From the NCBI GenBank assembly GCA_030220185.1, contig JASPKZ010007797.1, positions 668,501-732,500 of the forward strand: DNA of 64,000 nt, given 5' to 3'. Source of the stretch: Diploptera punctata (Eukaryota; Arthropoda; Insecta; Blattodea; Blaberidae). The stretch's first letter is position 1; every line of letters starts with the position of its first letter. A program made the translations under genes and the position numbers. Below the pieces are notes generated by a model. It ran no database searches, was not told the origin of the DNA, and saw only the letters and a program-made list of their open reading frames with translations. Shown here in pieces: positions 54,535 to 64,000 of the stretch.

Positions 54535-57086
54535 AAATAAAGCTAACTAATTAACTAACTCACTGGCACTATCGAAACCGTAGGTTTATAGCAGCGCGGA
54601 CATAAGCTCTCCATTCATCCCTATCCTTAGCTAATGTTTTCCAATCATTCCCTGTATAATATACTTCCCTCAATTATCATAGTTAATGTTGTTTTCCCAC
54701 CTCATTCTTGGTCTACCAACTGGGAGTTTTCCCTCTGGTTTTCCTACAAGAATCTTCCATGCACGTCGTTCATTCCCCAATCGTGCCACATGTCCTGCTC
54801 ATCGCAGTCTACGAGACTTAACTGTTCTTATTATATCTGGCTTCCTATAAATACCATGTAGTTCACTGTTATGTAGCTTTATTTATTTGTGTGTTTATTT
54901 CTCTTTGACCCAAAATTTTTCTTAAGAACTTTGTTCTCTAATACTCGTAATCTCATTTCCTCCCTTAAAGTAAGAGTCCATGTTTCGCATCCATATAATA
55001 TAACTGGTAGAATAATAGTTTTATGCATTGTCAGTTTAACGTTTTTTGAAAGGAGTTGGGTCGTCAAGAGTCTCTGTAATGCATAATAGCACGCGTTTCC
55101 AGAATTGAGTATATGTTTAATTTCTTGGGTGCATCTCATTCCTATTTATGATTATTGTTCTTAGGTATTTGAATTCAGCCACTTCCTCAAAATTTCCCTC
55201 ATTTGTCACTAGTTGTCCATTATCAAACGCTGGAGGGAAATTTTTCTATAGGATCGTAACAGGCCTTGGCCTAATACTTGGAAGGAAGAAGAAGAAGAAG
55301 ATAATGTATTTCTATGTGTGACCATATATTTAGTATTATTGATATTTACTTCCAGTTCCAATTTCTTAGTGTTACTCAATAGTGTGTGCGTTTTGTCCTT
55401 CGGTATCTCTTCGCTATCGCCCAATAATACTGCATCATCAGCATAAACTAACAGATTAATAATACCAATGAGTTTTATGCCCTCTTCATCCTCCAAAGAT
55501 TTGATGGCATGCTCTAGTACAAAATTAAATAGCATAAGAGATAGTGCATCTCCCTGCTTCAACCCATTGTGGACTTCAAAAGTAACCGAAAAATATATGC
55601 CTACACGCATCCTACTCTTTGTGCCATTTAGACTCATTCGTATAAGTCTAACTAACTTTTTAGGAATTCCGAACTCCAACAGGATACTATATAACTTCTC
55701 CCTCTTAATTGAATCGTATGCCTTTTTGATGTCTACATATAGTTGATGTACAGTACCATTATATTCCCATTTTTTTTCTAAAATCTGTCTTATACTAAAA
55801 ATCTGATCTGTTGGAGACCTGTTTCTTCTAAATCCACATTGATGATCTCCTAGAATGTCATCAATATAAGGAGTAGGTCTGCTTAACAATATATTCGTTA
55901 GAATTTTGTACGAAGTTGAAAGTAATGCGATGCCCCTGTAGTTGTTGCAATCAGTTTTATTCCTTTCTTATAAATTGGTACGATAATCGATTCTTTCCAT
56001 TCATCTGGAAGAGCTTCTTTTTCCCAAATCATACTAAGTAACCAGCGTATCTTGTCCATCAATTTTTCTCCCCCTGATTTTATCAATTCTGCTGGGATCT
56101 CATCTGAACCTGATGCTTTATACTCGTACATCTTCAATTTTTCAATCGCCATTTCAATCTCTAATGCACTTGGCTCTGCGACTAGCATTTCTGCTGTCTG
56201 TAAATTATCCTCCTCAATGTCCTGTTCTGTATGTACATTTAATAGCTGATTAAAGTAACTTTTCCATCTATTTAATATACTCCTGGAATCTGCAATCATA
56301 TCCCCATTTTCATTCCGAATTCTGTTTATTCTAGCTTGAAACCCTTTCTTCTCTATAATAATTCCCTGGTGCAATTCTCTAAAGTTTCTATGTTTTGCGT
56401 TCATTTCAAGATCATTAATCTTCTCTCTCAAATATTCCCTCTTTTTACTCTTTAGTAAACTGGTAGTTTCCCGTCTAATACTACCCAATTGCTCTAAATT
56501 TACCTCATTTGGTTCGTGTAACCATTTCATTTTTGCTAGCTTTGTTTTCTTTACAATGCCAGCTACATTGTTCATCAAACCATTTCTTGTTTTGCCTCTT
56601 TTTTTTAAATAACCAATGTTTTCGATGCCGACGATTTAATAGTACCTCTTATAGCCTCCCATCCTTTATTTCTATCAGTTTCTTCTTCGCTTGCCACATT
56701 GTCATCTGAAGATTCCAGTTCTTCAAATCTATTAGCAATTTTGATTTTGGTATTCTTGCCGCATTTCATATTTTTCAAGTTTTTTAATTCAAAATTTTCA
56801 GAATTAACTTTATCGTTTGTTCCTCTCATAAGCGATAGCCGTTGTCTAATTTTCACCCTGACCAGATGATGATCCGAATTGCAGTCTGTCCCTCTAACTG
56901 ATCTAACATCGATGATGCTACTGTGCCAGCGTTTGTGTACTAATATATGATCTATCTATTTCCGAGTTTCGCCATCTGGAGACGTCCAGGTGTATTTATG
57001 AATATCCTTATGCTGAAATGTTGTGCTCTTAACAATGAGATTCTTTGACGTGCCATAGGTGACTAATCTAATGACATTGTCATTAA
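54535..57086 (-). mobile_element. RTE-1, long copy with open RT frames
   Basis: From 57086 on minus: endonuclease end (STTFQHKDIHKYTWTSP), linker (56605-56856), pre-RT 55898-56578 (226 residues, FQARINRIRNENGDMIADSR), RT 55209-55889 (GDHQCGFRRNRSPTDQIFSI, LYVDIKKAYDSI, GLKQGDALSLMLFNFVLEHA, LLVYADDAV), then the C-terminus (YGCETWTLTLREEMRLRVLE, 54879-55139) and the tail. A small piece of another LINE 3' end is inserted at about 55228-55308. The 5' side is cut by the hAT-like element and resumes at 59199. Confidence 0.88.
55228..55308 (-). mobile_element. Short LINE 3'-end scrap inside RTE-1
   Basis: On plus it reads GGGAAATTTTTCTATAGGATCG then (GAA)n. In translation this is FFYRIVTGLGLILGRKKKKK, a familiar LINE 3' terminus. 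It is absent from the other RTE-1 copies. Confidence 0.6.
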
Positions 57087-57957
57087 TAGGGAGAGGATTT
57101 TGAGATGCGGCACCTTTAAAAAATATAGCTGTTTTCATACCAATAGTTCAATATATGTATTTGGGGGGATGAAATTAAGCGAAATGACTACAATTTGTTG
57201 CACCTTTTCGTGAGATTATTATATTTCACCTCTTTTTACCTCTTTTTTATGCTTCAGCACCTTTTCTTCCGCGTTTTTAGAAGATAGAACAGAAAAATAT
57301 ATACTTTTTTCTTCTTTAACAGCATTTTAAAATATTAATCAGAAGTCAACAATGTTAAATAAATAGGCCTAGCTATTAACATATAATTTATGTAATTTTT
57401 CCTCAGAAATAATGGCTAATCTTAATATATAATTTATATAAACCGTCAGTAATTTATATCCCAACAACAGTGGCCAATCTGCTGCTGTGAAGTCAAATAT
57501 AAATTTCAACAGTGTTACTGTAAAATAAGTTCATTTAGTACTGGCAATAATTTAACAGCTTTCTGTCTGTTAGCTGTGTTTTACTGGTTTGAACCACAAC
57601 GTATTTTTATTGTACTTTGTCCAGCCTAAGAAATACACTTGGGAAAAGTAAATGGGCAGGTAATCCACGAAGCACATGACTGCTGTAGTTACTGCGATTT
57701 GTTCGCGGCCAAAGCACAGCTCAGCGGAAGCGAAAAAATAGGTCATGTACTCGATTAATATAATTACGTATTTAAAGTTATTTGTGTTAACTATAGTTGA
57801 TCAGAATACAATATATACCTACATATTTCTTTGAAGTCGAAGAGTAACTAAAAATTGGCATTTCTTTGAAACTAAACGATTCTTGAGAGGAAGTTGAATA
57901 TCAGTTACAAATACAGTATGGCGGCTCTCGGGTAGTTTATGGTAACTAAGGTGATAG

Positions 57958-58255
57958 GGGCACGCCGTAGCGATACTACGCTACAAGCTGGAAGATCGAG
58001 AGTTCGAGTCCCGATGGGGTCAGGCTTTTTAAACTAACCCAAACCTTCTGGCGGCTCTATGGCCCTGGGGTAGACTCAGTCTCTAACGGAAATGAGTACC
58101 AGACACTTGTTCTGGGGGTAAAGGCGGCCATCACGCAGGGGCTGACAACCCGGCTGACATCAAGTGCCGATTGTCCAGAAAAAGTGGAGAACCTCCTACT
58201 ACCGCAAAGGCCTCCTGAGACCTGTACTGGGATCATTTCATCTTTACCTTTTAAC
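57958..58255 (+). mobile_element. SINE-D copy nested in the hAT-like element
   Basis: The head GGGGCACGCCGTAGCGATAC has a small deletion. The body is intact. GGTGATA lies at both edges. Confidence 0.87.
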
Positions 58256-58267
58256 TCGGTGATAAAA

Positions 58268-58540
58268 TGTGTGATCAAAATTGTTAAAAGCACAAAGGGA
58301 AATTGTAAAGAATACAGATGGTGTTAAATGTGTTACGTAAAGTTATGGAGCATAATACTGGCACTGTTATGAACGATATTAAATTAACTGCAGAAAATAC
58401 TGGCGTGTCGGAGAGTATTGTTGTACATATTCGCAGGGAATTAAAATAAAATGTTAATATCAAAACGCTCAACAAAAAGAGGAAAAGGCCTAAACCTGTT
58501 TTAAGAGCGGTAGACAATTTTGTGAAGTGTGTATAAGATG
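58268..58540 (+). pseudogene. HTH-like transposase N-terminal remnant
   Basis: Translation across one frame change gives SKLLKAQREIVKNT, then LTAENTGVSESIVVHIRREL, then KKRKRPKPVLRAVDNFVKC, with internal stops. The order (helix-turn-helix with TG(V)S, then KR.RPKPV...(D/N)F) recalls N-termini of uncharacterised arthropod transposase-like proteins. A possible splice donor ACTGTAAGT follows at about 58560. Confidence 0.4.
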
Positions 58541-59198
58541 CATAGGTTTTTTATTCTATTACTGTAAGTACGGTTATTTTAATTTAAATATTTGATTTGA
58601 ATTAATTTGTTTGATATTAACAATTATAATTTAATTAGTTTTCGACATACTATTTATTGTAAATGTTAATACAACCAGCAACATTAAAAATTAAAACGAT
58701 TGTTGTGCATTAATTTATCGGTTTGTAATAAATTTGTAATAAACAACTGATAGAGTTCGCCTGCACTCTTATACGTGCTGCGCGGAGTAATACATTCGGA
58801 AGTTAAATGTCAAAATGTGTTTCTTAGGCAGGACAGACAATAGTATTATAACTGGATTTCACAACAATAACATGACGAATGTTCAGAAGGATAAGTTGTA
58901 TGTACTTTCAAAATTCAAAACGCAATTTATTGGAACTGATTACATCATTCTTCTGCAAAGTAAATATTGCAATAAACTAACTAAAGAGCTATGAATTACC
59001 TCTTATGGACTCTATAAAGAATAAAAATTTGGTGCAAAATGATATGCATGTTATATAAACTGACTATATGTAACTGGTTTAAATCTTAATTAAGTTGTTT
59101 CAGCAGCGCCTTTTTTTTTGCGCTTTTTTGTATGTATTTTCAGAACCTTTCCCCCCCCCTTTTGCGACCAAAATTTGCACCTTAATATCGTTTCTCTA

Positions 59199-59240
59199 GT
59201 CATTACTATCTTCATGAAGACTGAATTTGCCTATTGTTGA
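59199..59240 (-). mobile_element. Continuation of the RTE-1 copy 54535-57086
   Basis: GACTGAATTTGCCTATTGTT matches the endonuclease region seen at 14370-14390. Confidence 0.75.
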
Positions 59241-59502
59241 TTAAAATATAACAATTACATTGGTATGGGCATGAACGACGAATGCAAGAAAAAAGGTTAT
59301 CCAGAAAAAACATTGGAATGGTGTCCACCTGGAAGAAGGAAAGGAAGACCTAGAAACTCGTGGATGCAAGAAATAAGAACTGGAATGAGAACATGAGGAC
59401 TGGAGGGCATGGTGTGAATGGATAGAGACGAGTGGAGAAAGAAAATAAAACTTTAGGGCCAGAAAGATGTGTATACATTAAAAATCTGTAAATAAATAAA
59501 CA

Positions 59503-59505
<3 letters not shown>
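59240..59505 (+). mobile_element. LINE C-terminal fragment
   Basis: Reads LEWCPPGRRKGRPRNSWMQE in shifted frames, a common LINE terminal motif. It ends at an ATT microsatellite. Confidence 0.65.

Positions 59506-59534
<29 letters not shown>
59505..59534. repeat. ATT microsatellite
   Basis: (ATT)n, likely the tail of the preceding LINE. Confidence 0.9.
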
Positions 59535-59535
<1 letters not shown>

Positions 59536-59808
59536 TTTTTTTATTATATTACAAAATGACATTTATTTTGTATGATAGCACTGAAAGTAATATACAGTAT
59601 ATATACTGTATGTAGATTCGGAAGATCCCAGAAGCTGGCACATACAATTTTCTTAAAACATTTACACTTACATGTATGGATAGGTTTGCTTATATATATA
59701 TAATTATCATTATCCATCCAGGTTTGTAAGTCCCAGATTGGGTCGTAATTCATACAAAAGGAGGAAGGATATGAATGAAAAAGTGGAGAAAAGAAACTTA
59801 AATCAAGA

Positions 59809-60279
59809 TAAAATAAATAATAGTTTAAAAAACTAAAACAACACGCTTTATTAGAAAACCAAACTAAAAAATGAAAAATAATTTTAATTTCCAACACGCT
59901 TGGGATAAAATTAAAGTGGTCAAAAAAAAATCATCTCCAGCACATCTAGAATAAAAGTAGAGTTATCTACAAAAATAATAATTTTACCATCAAAAGCGTG
60001 GGGTGCATTTCATGTTTTCTTCTTAGAGAATTTACTTTTACCAATATCTATTTATTATCAAATATATTAATTGATATAGAGCACCACACGCTTTTGATGG
60101 TATGATTATTTTATTTGTAGATAATTCTAGTTTTATTCTAGATGTATTGGAGATAATTTTTTTGTTGACCACTTTAATTTTATCCCAAGCGTGTTGGAAA
60201 TTATTTTTTTTTTCATTTTTTAGTTCGGTTTTCTAATAAAGCGTGTTCTTTTAGTTTTTTTAAACTATTATTTATTTTT
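59809..60279. mobile_element. Long inverted-repeat (foldback) element
   Basis: The arms 59809-60006 and 60081-60279 mirror each other (AACACGCTTTATTAGAAAAC, CCAACACGCTTGGGATAAAA, CCATCAAAAGCGTG), with a 74-bp loop. There is no coding capacity. Confidence 0.88.
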
Positions 60280-60368
60280 TATTTTTTAGTTTGGCTTTCT
60301 AAAAATGTAAATATATTTAAATTCGATACTATTGTAGTATGAGTTAAAAGTAAAACTCTTGTAAAAAG

Positions 60369-60459
60369 TCCTCCGCGCCGGATTTGAACCAGCGACCTAT
60401 GAATTACTGAAATGGTATACTACTACAATCCACCACTCTACCAACTGAGCTACCACAAC
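60369..60459 (-). tRNA. tRNA-Tyr(GTA)-like gene with intron, probable pseudogene
   Basis: On minus: TAGCTCAGTTGGTAGAGTGG (A box and D arm), GGATTGTAG then an intron of about 18 nt, ATTCATAGGTC, and T arm GCTGGTTCAAATCCGGC. The anticodon is GTA and a Pol III terminator TTTTT follows at 60363-60367. The 5' acceptor strand (GTTGTGG) does not pair with GCGGAGG, so the gene is probably broken. Confidence 0.75.
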
Positions 60460-60691
60460 GATAGACTAAAAAGTCGAACATCCGAAACTTATTATACCGG
60501 TCTTTTTTTATGTCCTGATGATCCTGGCCAGGATCTTAGAAAAACAATTATGAAATTATTGGTCCTTTACAAGTATACAAAGTTTCAGGTCGATCCAATA
60601 TTTTAAGTGGGTGAAAATCGTGTTGAAAAATTCTGTTACATAGATAGATACAGGTCAAGCTAATATAAAGCGTGTAATAATTGACCATGAT

Positions 60692-61030
60692 TCCACCGCT
60701 GTGGTCTCGAGGTAGCATGCTGCCTTGTCACGCAGAAGGCCCGGGTTCGATCCCCGGTCGGGATAGCTTCTCTGGGTGAGGTTTTTATCGTGGTTTTTCC
60801 TCACCTATAAGACACATGTCTGGAAAACTTTAAGGCCCAAACGGTCCCCGAAATCATATGGCCATCGCAATCATCATCATTCATATTCATGTTATATTAA
60901 GCTTAGGATTAGGGACAACGTAACCCCGCCTTCCAGGCGCCCCAACCTCAAAAGTTGGTTACAAGTACGCCATTCCAGGAGAGAACACCAGGAATGTCGA
61001 AGGACAACCTGGGGCATTTGAAAAAAAAAA
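60692..61030 (+). mobile_element. SINE-A (tail B), full length, poly(A)
   Basis: Head, B box GGGTTCGATCCCC and tail B are present. It ends in about 10 A. TGACCATGA before and TGACCATAA after suggest a 9-bp duplication. Confidence 0.9.
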
Positions 61031-61555
61031 TGACCATAACAATGGAAACATCAGAACAACAGAAATTATTAAAAAAATCATAATTGACTGGATAATGTAG
61101 TCAGTTGTAGAGGAAGACAACAACTAAAATATCTAAAATAAAACTAATAATTTGAAAGGAAGAAGCATAGAACAGGACCGACCGTAAGATAGCTAATGAG
61201 CTAGGAAGATTCACAAATGAGTTGTGCCGTCATTTGAAGAAGAATAATAAGAATAAATAATTGAACGAAGAATATCTTATTTATTTTGCTTAATATGACT
61301 GAGATACGGAATAATAGTAAGTTCTGTCCAGATTTGATTGTGTTCGAATATAGGTTGCGAGACGAAATTGAATCAGACAAGTTCTATACAAAAAATTGAG
61401 TTACTATTCTCTCCTTTGTAACTTGATTCTGTAATATAATATCACTGTTGGCAAGTTTTCTTTTGTCGAATACATCTTCATTTTGGATTTAGGACGCTCT
61501 GTATAAAAAAAATTGGAAATTAATTTTGTTTAAATAAAACTTCTTCTTCTTGTTC
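61031..61555. other. Unassigned AT-rich sequence
   Basis: Nothing recognised. Confidence 0.4.
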
Positions 61556-61661
61556 TTCTTCTTCTTCTCCTTCAAGGTTAGGCTGTAAGCTTGTGCCGAC
61601 TCAAAGCATATCTCTCCATCTGGTAATGGGGCGTACAACGGAACGTTTACCTCTTGCAATA

Positions 61662-62352
61662 TACAGAGTGAACGGTAATTACACCGACAAACTTCAGGGA
61701 CTGATTCCTGACTGGAAATGAAGGAAGAAAGGTCCTATAAACATGTGTCCGTAAATGAACGATGTGTGTGCAACAAATAGTACCGGCACACAGTACATAG
61801 CGTAATCGCATCCACGTCACAACAGATGTTCAAAGTGGCATCCATGAGATGCAATGCACTCGTTCACACGTCGTATTATGGATTGCTTCATTCTTTCGCA
61901 TATTCCGGCTCTCTCCGAATAGCGTCACAGGTGACGTGGACACGACGTTGAAGAGTATGCACATCAGAAACTGGTTCAGCATACACAACGCTTTTCAGAT
62001 GTCCCCAAAGGTAAAATCCAGGGGATTTAAATCTGGTGATCTAGCAGACCATGCAACAGGGCCTCCGCGTCCTACCCAACGTCTGGTGGAAATTTTGTTG
62101 AGGTGTTGGCGAACTTTAATGCGGAAGTGAGGTGGCACTCCATCATGCAGAAACCACATCATTTGTGTATTTAATTGCCAAAAACAATTCTAAGTAAAAC
62201 AGAAAGAGTTTTCTGCAAGTGATCCGAGAGAATAATGTCTTTCGTCAGTGACATCTACTGTAGAGACGATGCATTAATGGACATTTTTTCCTCCATTTCC
62301 AGTCAGGAATCAGTCCCTGTAGTTCGTCGGTGTAATTAAAATTCACTCTGTA
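61662..62352 (-). mobile_element. Mariner-superfamily relic with long TIRs
   Basis: TA plus CAGAGTGAA at both ends, with about 75 bp of inverted similarity (AATTACACCGAC, GGGACTGATTCCTGACTGGA). The centre holds the 3' third of a transposase gene, so it is an internally deleted copy. Confidence 0.85.
61817..62165 (-). pseudogene. Mariner-type transposase C-terminus, two frameshifts
   Basis: Minus translation gives MWFLHDGVPPHFRIKVRQHL, then STRRWVGRGGPVAWSARSPD and LNPLD. A lost T then breaks the frame before a WG.LK motif, and a second break occurs near VTCDAIRREPEYAK. HDG carries the second catalytic Asp of the DDE/D triad. The first third and the DNA-binding region are absent. Confidence 0.82.
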
Positions 62353-62456
62353 TTGTAAATCCTGTTTTGATACAAGATATGTCTCCAATCGATCTACATG
62401 TTGAAACCATTTTAATTTATTGTCTGTCAATTTATTTGTTAATTCATATATACAAA

Positions 62457-62794
62457 GTCCACCGTTGTGGTCTAGAGGTAGCGTACTGCCTTGTCACGCA
62501 ACGGGCCCGGGTTCGATCCCCGGTCGGGCCAGTTTTCCTGGGTGAGGTTTTTATCGGGGTTTTTCCTCACGTGTAAGACAAATGCCAGGAAAACTTTAAG
62601 GCCCAAACGGTCTCCGAAATCATATGGCCATCATCATCATCTTTATCATTATCATCACCATCATCATCCTTCGCCGGTGTGGAAAGCAACGGGATGCTAC
62701 CACACCTACAATTCCCTAGTAAAGCTTCAAGCATAGCATGAAAATGCTATGATTGCAGTGAAAGACCTGCCTTCGGGCAGAATTACATGGATGG
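62457..62794 (+). mobile_element. SINE-A (tail A), full length, 9-bp TSD
   Basis: 338 bp. ATATACAAA flanks it at 62448-62456 and 62795-62803. The 3' end is GGGCAGAATTACATGGATGG. Confidence 0.93.
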
Positions 62795-62803
62795 ATATAC
62801 AAA

Positions 62804-63010
62804 TAAAAACTTTTTCAATGCTTAAATTATTGTACTGCTTTAATTACTTCCGAAGGATTTTTACGTCCTGAAATAATTATTTGACCCTGATGAACCTTGG
62901 AACCAGAGGCGAGCATATTAACACCAGTTCTACTGAATTTGGAAAAAAGCCCATCTATTAAGACCTAATCTGCCGCATTTTCAAAATCTATATTTGTAGA
63001 ATCTTTAAGT
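62804..63010. other. Unassigned sequence
   Basis: Nothing recognised. Confidence 0.4.
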
Positions 63011-63180
63011 TTACCGCTATGGTCCAGTAGCAATGTCGTTGCTTTTGATTCATTGGACCCGTGTTCGATCCCCCCCGCGAGACAAATTTCCTGGTTTCCT
63101 CACCTCTAAGGCAAATATCAGTAACATTTAAGCCAGAAACAGTCCCCTAACAACATCTAACCATCATAATCATTCTTAAT
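63011..63180 (+). mobile_element. Diverged SINE-A head/body
   Basis: CCGCTATGGTCCAGTAGCAA, TGTTCGATCCCC, CTCACCTCTAAGGCAAAT; the oldest-looking SINE-A here. Confidence 0.7.
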
Positions 63181-63348
63181 ATATTCAGCTTTTTAGTACA
63201 AATGTATGAGTGAATGAAATGTCTTGATTAAACGTTCGTGTTGTCTCTGAAGTGGTCATTGTATTGAGCTGATCACGGCGTTTTAAGGAATTTTTAAAAA
63301 TAAAAATGAACATCGAACAGGTGACCATGGAACGTGCCACCTACAAAC

Positions 63349-63352
63349 ACAA

Positions 63353-63429
<77 letters not shown>

Positions 63430-63446
63430 TGTGTGTGTGTGTGTGT
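63349..63446. repeat. Compound CA-TA-TG microsatellite
   Basis: (CA)n then (TA)n then (TG)n, self-complementary overall. Confidence 0.95.
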
Positions 63447-63458
63447 ACCCCATATGTA

Positions 63459-63838
63459 GTCCGCCGCTGTGGTCTCGAGGTAGCGTGCTGACTTGTCACG
63501 CAGCAGGCCCGGGTTCGATTACCGGTCGGGACAGTTTCTTGGGTGAGGTTTGGAGGTTTTTATCGGTTTTTTTCTCACCTGTAAGACAAATTTTAGGAAA
63601 CTTTAAGGCCCAAACGGTCCCCGAACATCATATGGCTTTCACAATCATCATCATTCATATCCATCTTAGATTAAGGACTCTCCTGGCGCACCATTATCAT
63701 CATCATCATCATCACCCATCATATCATCGAGGCAACGTAACCCCGCCTTCCATGCGCCCTAACCTCAGAAGTGGGTTACAATTACGCCAATGCCAGGAGA
63801 TAACACCAGAAATGTCCAAAAAGTTCAATCTGGGAAAT
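63459..63838 (+). mobile_element. SINE-A (tail B) copy
   Basis: Head GTCCGCCGCTGTGGTCTCGA, B box GGGTTCGATTACC, tail B; it ends in AAATAAAT and (TA)n. Confidence 0.88.
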
Positions 63839-63845
63839 TAAATAA

Positions 63846-63849
<4 letters not shown>

Positions 63850-63883
<34 letters not shown>
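63850..63883. repeat. AT microsatellite between two SINE tails
   Basis: (TA)n separating tail-to-tail SINE-A copies. Confidence 0.95.
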
Positions 63884-63884
<1 letters not shown>

Positions 63885-63886
<2 letters not shown>

Positions 63887-64000
63887 CCAAATGCCCCAGG
63901 TTGCCATTTCGACATTTCTGGCTTTCTCTCCTGGCATGGCGTACTTGTAACCCACTTCTGAGGTTGGGGCGCCTGGAGGTGGGGTTACGTTGCCCCAATG
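63885..64000 (-). mobile_element. SINE-A (tail B), cut by the window edge
   Basis: Tail B in reverse (TTCCAAATGCCCCAGGTTGC, CACTTCTGAGGTTGGGGCGC). The head lies beyond 64000. Confidence 0.85.

Larger units (their letters stand above)
57087..59198. mobile_element. hAT-like DNA element, 2.1 kb, 8-bp TSD
   Basis: The ends TAGGGAGAGGATTTTGAG and, inverted, TAGAGAAACGATATTAAG match at about 16 of 22 positions. GTCATTAA (57079-57086) and GTCATTAC (59199-59206) flank it, and RTE-1 sequence resumes precisely at the right edge. It contains a SINE-D and a short HTH-like coding remnant. No DDE or dimerisation domain is visible. Confidence 0.72.
61556..62430 (-). mobile_element. LINE fragment split by a mariner element
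   Basis: The right part reads LTDNKLKWFQHVDRLETYLV on minus. The left part (61556-61660) reads RGKRSVVRPITRWRDML. Together they are a LINE C-terminus opened at 61662. Confidence 0.7.

Noticed and set aside
63306..63491. Cys/Val-rich frame near 63306-63491
   Set aside because: It translates the CA/TA/TG microsatellite.

Overview
This is a non-coding-dominated piece of a large, repeat-rich arthropod genome. The base composition is AT-rich, the introns are long, there are no compact operons, and almost every recognisable open frame is a decayed fragment of a non-LTR retrotransposon. The repeat types (RTE-like endonuclease/reverse-transcriptase LINEs, several tRNA-headed SINE families, mariner and hAT-like elements) fit an insect. 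From memory of similar repeat proteins I would guess a cockroach or termite (Blattodea), but nothing in the window proves that.

Host genes. I can defend one host gene, on the minus strand at the left: exon A (11045-11262), exon B (4879-4981) and exon C (2200-2782). They have canonical splice sites and compatible phases and encode the C-terminal end of a single-pass membrane protein: a Cys- and Pro-containing juxtamembrane ectodomain, one transmembrane helix, and a roughly 190-residue Pro/Ser/Thr-rich tail ending in a PDZ-ligand-like AIVL. The 5' exons are not recognisable here. Just downstream of exon A on the minus strand lies a 276-bp tandem duplication carrying half of exon A, its splice donor and part of an intronic SINE. 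A tRNA-Tyr-like gene with an intron (60369-60459, minus) has a mismatched acceptor stem and is probably a pseudogene.

LINEs. RTE-1 (3' tail of GTTA repeats) has about 16 pieces; the longest are 12970-15036, 30970-33450 and 54540-57086. RTE-2 (ATGA/ATGG-type tail) has one long copy at 38430-42610, interrupted by a 1.2-kb insertion, and 5'-truncated copies at 47695-48154 and 51345-51685. LINE-3 fragments (tails of ATG/GAT repeats) lie at 5790, 8066, 12846, 16905, 30375, 33440, 34060, 34820 and 50055. A further LINE with an RNase H domain is at 6452-6931 and 7708-9372.

SINEs and DNA elements. SINE-A has one tRNA-like head with two alternative tails. Tail A carries sequence from both the 5' and the 3' end of RTE-2, so RTE-2 is the likely partner LINE. 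SINE-B, SINE-C and SINE-D are further tRNA-headed families, many with clear target-site duplications (TSDs). Foldback and palindromic elements lie at 2877-3288, 9584-9796, 37841-38042 and 59809-60279. A mariner relic (61662-62352), a mariner-type MITE (10132-10559), a hAT-like 2.1-kb element (57087-59198), a MITE pair (24182, 47288) and a five-copy element 'H' of about 0.7 kb complete the picture.

Novelty. The most unusual items are the GC-rich 1.43-kb tandem-repeat block with a 13-bp TSD (35893-37318), the partial exon duplication, the SINE-A/RTE-2 relationship, the nested insertion stack in the host intron, and the near-perfect 200-bp palindrome with a 6-nt loop. All identifications rest on reading the sequence and on general family knowledge; no database search was possible.
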